From an uncultured Collinsella sp. (lineage in GTDB: Bacteria; Actinomycetota; Coriobacteriia; Coriobacteriales; Coriobacteriaceae), in the NCBI GenBank assembly GCA_959606065.1, contig CAUHHV010000006.1:1-64000 (forward strand): a DNA stretch of 64,000 nucleotides. Reading direction: 5' to 3'. Below, one piece after another: positions 58,201-64,000 of the stretch. How positions within the stretch are numbered: position 1 is the stretch's first letter; every line of letters starts with the position of its first letter. A program made the translations under genes and the position numbers. The notes under the pieces were generated by a model. That model did no database searches and was not told where the DNA came from. It saw nothing but the letters and a program-made list of their open reading frames with translations.

Positions 58201-58535
58201 CCCGTGAGCGTAAGCGCCAGCTCCACGTTTTCCAAAATGCTCTGGTGCGGAATGAGGTTGTAGCTCTGAAACACAAAGCCAATGCGATTGTTTCTGTAGG
58301 CATCCCAATCGCGGTCGCTGAAATCCTTGGTCGAGATGCCATCGATCAGCAGGTCGCCGGAATCGAAATGGTCGAGTCCACCAATGACGTTGAGCATCGT
58401 AGTTTTACCCGAACCCGAGGGACCCAGGATGGCTACAAACTCGTTATCGCGAAAAGACAGGCTTACGCTGTCGAGCGCTACCTGCGTAAACGACTGCGTA
58501 ACGTACCTTTTGCAAATAACTCTGAGATCCAGCAT
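55281..58535 (-). CDS. MacB-like ABC transporter: ATPase fused to an FtsX-type permease
   Basis: A 1084-residue fusion. The N-terminal ABC domain (1-225) has GPSGSGKTTMLNVIGGLD, Q-loop FVFQSYNLIP, signature LSGGQMQRVAIARAL and Walker B IVLADEPTGALD. Then FtsX-type TM1 (MTAFAGSIGIIGIAAILALSNG), an extracellular domain of about 600 residues, and three C-terminal TM helices ending VVAGLLPARSASKKDPVEAL. The outer domain contains a DLSG repeat stretch (GIDLSGIDLSGLDLDLSGVG) and amphipathic helices. It probably extrudes peptides or lipoproteins, or signals to cell-wall hydrolases. ATG 58535 follows GAGAGG; the frame also extends to a TTG at 58544. Confidence 0.9.
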   Translation of the reverse strand: MLDLRVICKRYVTQSFTQVALDSVSLSFRDNEFVAILGPSGSGKTTMLNVIGGLDHFDSGDLLIDGISTKDFSDRDWDAYRNNRIGFVFQSYNLIPHQSILENVELALTLTGVGHAERRQRARKALETVGLGEHVDKRPNQLSGGQMQRVAIARALINDPEIVLADEPTGALDSTTSVQVMDLLKDVARDRLVIMVTHNPELAYQYATRIVSLADGKVTDDSDPFDVATVAHREAKPTRKTSMSFMTALGLSARNLMTKKGRTAMTAFAGSIGIIGIAAILALSNGVNGYIKKVEEDTLSSYPLTISKQDYDLSSMMGGQGGTDEEASKGEDSSDGATGGKAQGTDKIPVVTAVKDMFASVKSNDMTSFKAWLDDGGNGIDKEVNAIQYGYGVTPVVYRSSKGDEKPVRLVPNAMTEAMSGGASSAATVSMDSMGTSVFNEMIDDQSLLDSQYDVVAGHWPTSANEAVMVLSSRGTVGDYTLYSIGALDIDELNDLVNSAMTADGKVKTPKTGSDFTYDDALSTTFKVLSPADAYRKNEETGMWTDMSGDADFMKAKVADGIDVRIVGVVRPNEAANASALSPGIAYTHALTRQLMERAADSQIVQEQLAHPETDVFTGKSFDELQGEAKQGVDLGSMFGVDEAALKSAFSFDTSALSGAAGGIDLSGIDLSGLDLDLSGVGKDIDFSDIMAKAPAPDFSGIFDGLELTPEQMQQVGTLANQLFEGFLQSDQFKALSPEDLKDASKLAAAFSAYLENDAAAQQCLAQLKALGGDALAERLQQVMGDYVQKQLAPYLQQSMDQVMKAVSEQIATTVSTQLKAGAAGFMDQMATQMSSSFANLASAMRVDAGAFARAIHFNMDAEDLSSLMMSYAKASKLTYDNNLTTLGYADEADPISVKIFPRDFEAKERVLDYIDAYNKQVKAAGHDEQAISYTDYMGIIMGSVTDIVNTISLVLIAFVSISLVVSSIMIGIITYISVLERKKEIGILRAIGASKRNVANVFNAETFIEGLIAGVFAIVVVVAVSFPVNAWALAAKQVPNLMSLPVQDALMLIVISVLLTVVAGLLPARSASKKDPVEALRSE

Positions 58536-58714
58536 GGACGGCAACCTCTCTCGCGCGGGCGCGCTCGCCCGCTCCCCCGCCGTTCACGTTCGGCGCGTTT
58601 GTCCTACTCTATCCTCATTTTTGGCCGATACCAGTGAGGAATGTAACGAACCGCGCCAAAAAACGAACGGGACAGCACGCCGCATGGCGCACCATCCCGC
58701 ATATAACATCCCCG

Positions 58715-58745
58715 ATGCGACAAAGAGGCTGTCACTTTGTCACAT
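58715..58745. repeat. type-A palindromic repeat, diverged
   Basis: ATGCGACAAAGAGG and CACTTTGTCACAT-like arms with a GCTGT centre. It lies 11 bases from the stop of the minus-strand oxidoreductase gene (58757). Confidence 0.7.
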
Positions 58746-58756
58746 TCCAATGCGCG

Positions 58757-60448
58757 CTACTTTTCGAGCCCGCACGGCATAACGTTAGCGCTGCCGCGGC
58801 GAGCCTCAGTCACGGCTGCAAAGAAGCGATAGCCGCCCGAGAAGTTAAAGCACTCAAAGCCATGCTGCGCCAAAATGCGGCAAGCAATGTAGCTGCGAAT
58901 GCCGCTCTGGCAAATCACGTAGACCGGCTTGGCCCGGTCGAGCTCGCTCAGGCGATTGCGCAGATCATCGACGGGAATGTTTACGAAACCATCGATATGC
59001 CCGCGCTCATACTCCCCTTCCGTACGAACATCGAGCAGCTGCACGCTGCCATCGCGTGGCAAGTTGGGCTCATCCTCCCAATGCCACTGCGCCAGTATGC
59101 CGCGATTGAGGTTCTCGATCATAAAGCCCGCCATATTGACGGGATCCTTCGCCGATGAATACGGCGGCGCGTATGCTAGGTCCAAATCCTTAAGCCTATC
59201 GCCGCGCATGCCTGCCTGGATGGCAGTCGCCAGAACGTCGATACGCTTGTCCACACCATCGATGCCCACGATTTGCGCACCCAGCAGGCGCAATCCCTGC
59301 TTCTCGAAGACAACCTTCATGGTCATGGGCGTTGCACCCGGATAATAACCCGCATGCGAACCGGGCGACAGGACCACGCTGTCGCAGTCAATTCCCGCCG
59401 CGTGTGCCGCCTTTTCGGATAGTCCCGTGCTTGCCGCCGTCAAGTCGAATACCTTGATAACCGATGAGCCCAACGATCCGAGGTAGCAGCTGTCCATGCC
59501 GGCTATGACATCGGCGACGACACGCCCCTGCTTGTTGGCGGGGCCGGCGAGCGAAATGACCGCGTCCTCGCCGGTCACCTGATGCGTGACCTGCACGGCA
59601 TCGCCCACGGCATACACGTCGGCAGCAGAGGTCTCCATGCGGTCGTTGACCACAATAGCCCCCTTGATGCCCAGTTCGAGCCCCGCCTCTTGCGCCAGAT
59701 GGCTCTCAGGTGCCACGCCAATGGCAAGCAGCACCATATCGGCTCCGATAGGGTCATCGCCCGCAACATGGGTGACAACGCGGCCATCAACTTCCTCAAA
59801 ACCTGTCACATCGGCCTTGAGGCGCAGATCGATACCGTGCTCACGCACCTCGGTATGCAAAAGGGTCGCCATGTCGTAATCCAGGTTGTTCATAAGCTGG
59901 ACGGGACGCTGCAGAAGGGTCACCTGGAGCCCCAGCTCGCACAGATTCTCCGCCGTCTCGACGCCAATGAAGCCGCCGCCGATCACGACGGCACTGCTCG
60001 GTCGCCGCTCTCGAACATAGCTGTGAATACGCAGCGTGTCCTCAACGGTGCGTAGGCTAAAGATTTTATCCGAGTCGATGCCCGGCAACGCAGGGCGGAT
60101 CGGCTTTGCACCCGGCGACAGGATGAGCTTGTCATACGTCTCGACAAATTCCTCGCCCGTCAGCATATTGCGAACCTCGACCGTATGCGAATCGGGATGG
60201 ATGGCAAACACCTCGTGACTCGTCTTGACCGCAATGCGAAAGCGATCCCAAAAGCCCTTGGGAGACTGCAGCGTCAATGCGCTCTCTTCTTCTATCACGC
60301 CGCCAATGTAGTACGGAAGCCCACAATTGGCATACGATACAAAACCCGTGCGCTCAAAGATGACAATTTGGGCCTGCTCGTCGAGTCTGCGCAAACGTGC
60401 CGCCGCCGATGCGCCGCCCGCGACGCCTCCAACGATAACCACCTTCAT
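58757..60448 (-). CDS. CoA-disulfide reductase-like FAD oxidoreductase fused to rhodanese
   Basis: A 563-residue flavoprotein of the CoADR-Rhd type. FAD site VVIVGGVAGGASAAARL, redox Cys42 in FVSYANCGLPYYIGG, NAD site VVIGGGFIGVETAENL, second FAD motif DVYAVGDAV, dimer domain to about 450. The last ~95 residues are a rhodanese domain (LLDVRTEGEYERGHIDGFVN) with active Cys near 512 in VICQSGIRS. In relatives such fusions reduce CoA persulfide/polysulfide or act as NADH oxidase. A short rhodanese fragment sits directly upstream, two bases from its start, suggesting an older persulfide-handling operon. Confidence 0.9.
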   Translation of the reverse strand: MKVVIVGGVAGGASAAARLRRLDEQAQIVIFERTGFVSYANCGLPYYIGGVIEEESALTLQSPKGFWDRFRIAVKTSHEVFAIHPDSHTVEVRNMLTGEEFVETYDKLILSPGAKPIRPALPGIDSDKIFSLRTVEDTLRIHSYVRERRPSSAVVIGGGFIGVETAENLCELGLQVTLLQRPVQLMNNLDYDMATLLHTEVREHGIDLRLKADVTGFEEVDGRVVTHVAGDDPIGADMVLLAIGVAPESHLAQEAGLELGIKGAIVVNDRMETSAADVYAVGDAVQVTHQVTGEDAVISLAGPANKQGRVVADVIAGMDSCYLGSLGSSVIKVFDLTAASTGLSEKAAHAAGIDCDSVVLSPGSHAGYYPGATPMTMKVVFEKQGLRLLGAQIVGIDGVDKRIDVLATAIQAGMRGDRLKDLDLAYAPPYSSAKDPVNMAGFMIENLNRGILAQWHWEDEPNLPRDGSVQLLDVRTEGEYERGHIDGFVNIPVDDLRNRLSELDRAKPVYVICQSGIRSYIACRILAQHGFECFNFSGGYRFFAAVTEARRGSANVMPCGLEK

Positions 60449-60450
60449 AG

Positions 60451-60603
60451 CTAACGCACCACCTTTCCCGTGTAGCCGCTTATGCCGCCGATATTCTTGA
60501 CACTGCCATACCCAGAACGCTTAAGAAAACTCACAGCTTGGTTGCTTCGCGCACCGCTCGGGCAATGCACGAAAAGCTGCGTGCCCTTTCGACGTATACC
60601 CAT
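60451..60603 (-). pseudogene. truncated rhodanese fragment
   Basis: A 50-codon frame on the minus strand, MGIRRKGTQLFVHCPSGARS then NQAVSFLKRSGYGSVKNIGG, ending VVR-TAG two bases before the CoADR start. VHCPSGARSNQA is the rhodanese active-site loop and NIGGI the C-terminal strand; the N-terminal half of the domain (about 50 residues) is missing. A terminator for the preceding gene ends 18 bases before the ATG, so no upstream part can be in place. Either a 5'-deleted remnant or a coupled mini-protein. Confidence 0.65.
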
Positions 60604-60620
60604 GATGCTACCCCGAAGCA

Positions 60621-60649
60621 GAAAAAAGAGTCGCTGTTTCCAGCGACTC
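60621..60649 (-). terminator. terminator of the TlpA operon
   Basis: GAGTCGCTG (60628-60636) pairs with CAGCGACTC (60641-60649), loop TTTC. On the minus strand it is followed by six Ts (complement of 60622-60627). A textbook intrinsic terminator. Confidence 0.92.
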
Positions 60650-60674
60650 CCCTTCAGTTGTCTGTCCCACGGAC

Positions 60675-61637
60675 TTACTGTTCGCTCTTCGCGAGTGCCT
60701 GATCGATCAGTTTGTTGAGCGCCTCGCGCTGCTCAGCGGAGTTGATGCCGCCCATGATCGGCTCTCCCACAATGTTACCGTTCTGGTCGATCACGTAGGT
60801 GGTCGGGAACGAGTACAGGTTGGAGGTGAACTTTCCGGCCTCGCTGTCCGACTTAAACCAGATGTTCTTATACGTCACGCCCTTCTTGGAAAGCACGTCC
60901 TTGGCATCGGCCACCTCGTCTTTGTTGCCATCGAGCGTAAAGGAATTAACGCCCACGACCTGGCCGCCCTTCTCGGCAAGCTCCTTGTTGAGCTTCTCCA
61001 GATCGCCCAGCTCTCCCACGCACGGCTTGCAGGTGGTAAACCAGAAGTTCATGACGGTGACCTTGTTCTTGGAGAACAGCTCGTCGCTGTTTACATCGTT
61101 GCCGTCCAAGTCCTTGCCCTTAAAGCTGGGGAACTTCGTCTCCCCGCTCTCGCCGTTAGTCATGCCTGCGGTCGAGGCATCGACGCTCTCCCCCTCGCCG
61201 GGCGTGCTGCCGCATCCGGGGAACTCCTTCTCCAGCGCCATGAGCTTGTCCTCGATCTCCTTGACCTGCTGCGCGCCGGCCTTAAGCGTCTTAAGCTCGT
61301 CAGCCGCAAACTGATCCTTGGCGCCCTCGATGGTATCGAGCAAGAAGTCACCGTAGTTCTTGCCGTCCTCAATCATGGGAGTGTCTTTGTTGGCCGCAAG
61401 GAACACCTTTTCCCATAGGGCGTTATCGCTCGCAAAGATCTCGTTTTCCTTTTGCAGCAGCTGCTGATACAGCTCGGCCGCCTCCTCGGCACTTGACGGC
61501 TTTTGCGCTATGAGCTCGGCAATCTGCGCATCGCCGCTCGTAGCATCCTTCGCGTCGCCCTTGGGGGCAGAGCACGCCGCGAGAGTCAGCGCCAGCACGG
61601 GCAGCATCAGCAGGGCCGCAATTTTTGACAGTTTCAT
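60675..61637 (-). CDS. TlpA/ResA-like thioredoxin-fold lipoprotein
   Basis: A 320-residue extracytoplasmic thiol protein. A lipobox (LPVLALTLAACSAPKG, lipidated Cys22) is followed by a helical domain of about 150 residues with coiled-coil character (SAEEAAELYQQLLQKENEIF; LKAGAQQVKEIEDKLMALEK). The TlpA-type domain has VTVMNFWFTTCKPCVGELGD with the CKPC active site, VGVNSF, and FPTTYVIDQNGNIVGE with the cis-Pro. It ends an operon with the NapH-like Fe-S gene and the CXXC mini-protein gene. Role: reduction of extracytoplasmic disulfides, probably fed by the neighbours. Confidence 0.88.
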   Translation of the reverse strand: MKLSKIAALLMLPVLALTLAACSAPKGDAKDATSGDAQIAELIAQKPSSAEEAAELYQQLLQKENEIFASDNALWEKVFLAANKDTPMIEDGKNYGDFLLDTIEGAKDQFAADELKTLKAGAQQVKEIEDKLMALEKEFPGCGSTPGEGESVDASTAGMTNGESGETKFPSFKGKDLDGNDVNSDELFSKNKVTVMNFWFTTCKPCVGELGDLEKLNKELAEKGGQVVGVNSFTLDGNKDEVADAKDVLSKKGVTYKNIWFKSDSEAGKFTSNLYSFPTTYVIDQNGNIVGEPIMGGINSAEQREALNKLIDQALAKSEQ

Positions 61638-61671
61638 GGTTCCTCCGTTGTATCGAAACTTATATAGATAC

Positions 61672-62583
61672 CTATTTGTTTTCGCAGGCTTGCGCGGGCT
61701 GCGCGGGTTTGTCGCCCGTCACACCCAGCCCATAGCGAAAGCTAATGGCATCGACGGGGCATGCGCCCACGCATTTGCCGCAACGAATGCACTCGGCATG
61801 GTTGGGCGTACGCGTAACGTCCACGTCCATCTGGCACACTTTGGCGCACTTACCGCACGAGACGCATTTGCACTGGTCAACCTGAATCCCCAGCAACGAC
61901 ACCTTGTTCATGAGCGCATAAAACGCACCGAGGGGGCAAATCCATTTGCAGAAGGGGCGGTAGAACAGCACGCTCAGCACCGCAACCGCAATGAGGATCG
62001 CGAGCTTCCAGGAAAAGAGCTTTCCCAGCGCGGAGCGGATTCCCGTATTCATGATGGACAGCGGAATCGCGCCCTCGAGCACACCCTGCGGGCAGATGTA
62101 CTTGCAAAAGAACGGGTCGCCCATACCCACATCGTTAACCACCAAGACGGGCAGTAGCACCACGGCAAACAGTAGCACGGCATACTTGATGTACGTGAGC
62201 GGCTTGAGCTTTTTCGTGGAGAGCTTTTTGCTGGGAATCTTATGCAGAAGCTCTTGCAGCCATCCAAACGGACACAAAAAGCCGCATACAAAACGTCCCA
62301 GTAGCACGCCGATCAGAATGAGCGTTCCGGTGACGTAATACGAAAAGCTGAACTTAGACGATCCCACCACCGACTGAAACGACCCGATGGGGCACGCACC
62401 CGAGGCCGCTGGACACGAGTAGCAGTTAAGCCCCGGCACGCAGACGGCTTTGCCGGCTCCCTGGTAGATACCGCCCTTGGCAAAGTTAGGCAGGTGAATA
62501 TTGGTCGCAAGCGTCGCCGCCGCCTGAATCAATCCGCGGAATCTCGCCAAAAGATGCGATGCAGTGTTTTTTCTTTTATCCAA
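61672..62583 (-). CDS. NapH/CcoG-like membrane [4Fe-4S] protein
   Basis: A 303-residue membrane iron-sulfur protein. An N-terminal CYSCPAASGACPIGSFQ motif, CGFLCPFGWLQELLHKIPSKK and KWICPLGAFYALMNK are the membrane-linked Cys-Pro motifs of NapH relatives. The C-terminal cytosolic ferredoxin domain has CKCVSCGKCAKVCQMDV and CIRCGKCVGACPVDAI, two [4Fe-4S] clusters. About four TM helices. It should pass electrons across the membrane to the TlpA-like lipoprotein. The TTG at 62583, overlapping the stop of the CXXC gene, is the likely start; upstream codons in this frame are inside that gene and start codons are uncertain. Confidence 0.82.
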   Translation of the reverse strand: MDKRKNTASHLLARFRGLIQAAATLATNIHLPNFAKGGIYQGAGKAVCVPGLNCYSCPAASGACPIGSFQSVVGSSKFSFSYYVTGTLILIGVLLGRFVCGFLCPFGWLQELLHKIPSKKLSTKKLKPLTYIKYAVLLFAVVLLPVLVVNDVGMGDPFFCKYICPQGVLEGAIPLSIMNTGIRSALGKLFSWKLAILIAVAVLSVLFYRPFCKWICPLGAFYALMNKVSLLGIQVDQCKCVSCGKCAKVCQMDVDVTRTPNHAECIRCGKCVGACPVDAISFRYGLGVTGDKPAQPAQACENK

Positions 62584-62722
62584 TTCCGATACACTCCAAG
62601 CACAGCCTGATTGCCTTGGCCAGCACGGCATCTGCCTCGCCGCGCATAATTCCAAAGCCAACCATGGCTACCCCAACGATCAGCAAAGCCATCTGCGCCA
62701 CAGGCTTAATCGCTTTGAACAA
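62576..62722 (-). CDS. CD1871A-family CXXC mini-protein
   Basis: A 48-residue membrane mini-protein, TTG start at 62722 with AAAGGAG eight bases upstream, stop TAA at 62576. After FKAIKPVAQ comes one hydrophobic helix (MALLIVGVAMVGFGIM), then RGEADAVLAKAIRLCLECIGIG. The ending ...VL.KAI.LCLECIGIG is the hallmark of the CD1871A family, found with the membrane Fe-S protein and a TlpA-like gene in Firmicutes and Coriobacteriia (from memory). Its CLEC motif is probably redox-active or a cluster ligand. It overlaps the Fe-S gene by eight bases. Confidence 0.8.
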   Translation of the reverse strand: MFKAIKPVAQMALLIVGVAMVGFGIMRGEADAVLAKAIRLCLECIGIG

Positions 62723-62811
62723 TCTGACCACTCCTTTCGTTTCGCGACCCATTGGACCATACCGACTATAAAATCCGTGTTAAGCGTGAATGACTATGCA
62801 AGGAGAACGTT

Positions 62812-63486
62812 ATGCGCATCTTGGTCGTCGAGGACGAGCGGGCGCTGTGCGATGCGATCGCACGCAGCCTGCGCAACTTGGCCTATAGCGTCGACTGCTG
62901 CTACGACGGGCAGCAGGCCCTCGATCTACTCGATGTCGAGACCTTTGATCTTGTCGTGCTCGACCTCAATCTCCCCCATGTCGACGGCATGACCGTGCTC
63001 AGGCAACTCAGGACAACTGATTGTGAGACCAAGGTGCTTGTGCTCTCGGCACGTGGCGAGGTCTCCGACAAGGTAGCGGGGCTCGATGCGGGCGCCAACG
63101 ACTACCTCACCAAGCCGTTCCATCTTGACGAGCTGGCGGCACGTATACGCAGCCTCACGCTCAGGCGCTTTACGCAAAGCGACGTTGTTCTAACCTGTGG
63201 ATTGTTGAGCTTTGACACCAAGGCGCGCCTCGCCTCCGTGGGCGGCGAGACCCTATCCCTCACGCGCAAGGAGACCGGCATCTTGGAATACCTGATGCTT
63301 AACCAGGGGCGGCCGGTGAGCCAGGAAGAGCTTATCGAGCATGTATGGGACAGCAGCGTCAACAGCTTTAGCAACGCGACCCGCGTGCACATCTCGTCGC
63401 TGCGCAAAAAGCTGCGCGGCGCGTTGGGGCACGACCCCATCCGCAACCGAATCGGCGAAGGCTACGTTATGGAGGACGGCAAATGA
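62812..63486 (+). CDS. OmpR-family response regulator
   Basis: A 224-residue regulator: receiver domain with MRILVVEDERALCDAIARSL, phosphoacceptor Asp in DLVVLDLNLPHVDG, Thr/Lys sites (VLSARG, LTKPFHLDELAARI); then a winged helix (TLSLTRKETGILEYLMLNQG; SNATRVHISSLRKKLRG). ATG 62812 follows AAGGAG. It overlaps the histidine kinase gene by four bases (ATGA), so both are translated together. Stimulus unknown. Confidence 0.93.
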   Translation: MRILVVEDERALCDAIARSLRNLAYSVDCCYDGQQALDLLDVETFDLVVLDLNLPHVDGMTVLRQLRTTDCETKVLVLSARGEVSDKVAGLDAGANDYLTKPFHLDELAARIRSLTLRRFTQSDVVLTCGLLSFDTKARLASVGGETLSLTRKETGILEYLMLNQGRPVSQEELIEHVWDSSVNSFSNATRVHISSLRKKLRGALGHDPIRNRIGEGYVMEDGK

Positions 63487-64000
63487 AGCGGCTGTCGCTG
63501 CAGTGGCGCATCACGTTGATGACGGCACTGCTGATATGTTCAACCTGCGTACTTATGAATTGCCTGGTTGGCTACTCCGGCATGCGCTACATGGACTCGA
63601 TCGGCAATGAACTATCGGCGCACAGCAAGGTGGAGGCGGCCTCGCCCAGCTCATTTGACCCGACAAACAAAGAGCTCGACGACGCGCTGACCATCGTCGT
63701 GAACGACGCCCAAGAATCGTTTGGCGCGACGAGCTGGTATATAACTGCGGCGGTGACGCTGCTCGGCGGCGTGCTGGCCTACTTTGTGAGCGGACATGCG
63801 CTGCGGCCGTTGCGCTTCTTTGCGACGCAAGTCGAGAGCGTGCGGCCCGACAACCTCGCCGACACAAAAATCAGCGAGGACGTGCCCTCTGAACTCAGGC
63901 GCTGCAGCGCGTCGTTTAACGACATGATTACCCGCCTTGACGAGGGATTTTCCGCACAAAGACAGTTTACGGGCAATGCGGCGCACGAACTGCGCACGCC
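63483..64000 (+). CDS. sensor histidine kinase, 3' end outside the window
   Basis: The first 172 codons of a two-TM sensor kinase: MKRLSLQWRITLMTALLICS (TM1), a short extracytoplasmic loop of about 40-55 residues (SIGNELSAHSKVEAASPSSF onward), TM2 WYITAAVTLLGGVLAYFVSG, HAMP (LRPLRFFATQVESVRPDNLA) and the start of HisKA with the His in NAAHELRTP at the window edge. Cognate to the preceding OmpR-type regulator, with ATGA overlap. Confidence 0.9.
   Translation, partial: MKRLSLQWRITLMTALLICSTCVLMNCLVGYSGMRYMDSIGNELSAHSKVEAASPSSFDPTNKELDDALTIVVNDAQESFGATSWYITAAVTLLGGVLAYFVSGHALRPLRFFATQVESVRPDNLADTKISEDVPSELRRCSASFNDMITRLDEGFSAQRQFTGNAAHELRT

Overview
The window is a GC-rich, densely coded chromosomal stretch from a Gram-positive-type anaerobe. 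Gene content (patatin, CobW GTPase, SirTM/macrodomain pair, ACGX-type radical SAM cluster, CD1871A-type CXXC mini-protein beside TlpA and an NapH-like Fe-S protein), consistent AAGGAG ribosome binding sites and protein sequence style point to Coriobacteriia, most likely Collinsella. This is inferred from gene content and style only; no 16S or other marker gene is present. I found no tRNA, rRNA or CRISPR array.

Left third (1-23 kb): an IS3-type transposase cut by the window edge; a patatin phospholipase; two tandem paralogous GGDEF-PAS-GGDEF proteins, the first with an added EAL domain (c-di-GMP turnover); a flavoprotein reductase, Spx/ArsC-like protein and CobW GTPase; trmL; two secreted or membrane-anchored proteins of unknown role; a serine recombinase; two paralogous AAA ATPases with C-terminal winged-helix-like tails, each preceded by three iterated repeats, flanking a class II UvrA; a Tet(M)-like ribosomal-protection GTPase; RNA methyltransferases rsmJ and rlmA.

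Middle (23-45 kb): MATE and EamA exporters around a LysR regulator; ung; an SDR oxidoreductase; a queuosine-precursor (VUT) transporter behind a candidate preQ1-I riboswitch; prfC; a GntR(YtrA)-ABC operon; a ClC channel; LOG and K+ channel genes; a BvgS-like hybrid kinase; a MalY/PatB lyase; trmO; an HTH-zinc ribbon-TipAS fusion; a glutaredoxin; and a small toxin-antitoxin module with a near-perfect operator over its promoter.

Right third (45-64 kb): the most notable system is a three-gene RiPP-like operon read leftwards: an 81-residue ACGX-repeat peptide (8 Cys), a flavin-fold/2x[4Fe-4S] fusion, and a radical SAM/SPASM maturase, with a divergent HxlR regulator. Next to it is a macrodomain-SirTM pair (reversible ADP-ribosylation), then dus, a LysR/aldo-keto reductase pair, a giant MacB/FtsX-like ABC protein, a CoA-disulfide-reductase/rhodanese fusion, a TlpA-FeS-CXXC thiol/electron-transfer operon, and an OmpR-type two-component system that runs off the right edge.

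Two families of palindromic intergenic repeats recur: A (TGTGACAAAGGGAC and its complement) and B (TAGTCATTGGGGACGTTCTT and its complement). Many copies sit on, or within two bases of, stop codons, which suggests mobile or selected 3'-end/terminator elements. A 174-bp imperfect inverted repeat and a cruciform-forming element (C) add to this repeat load.
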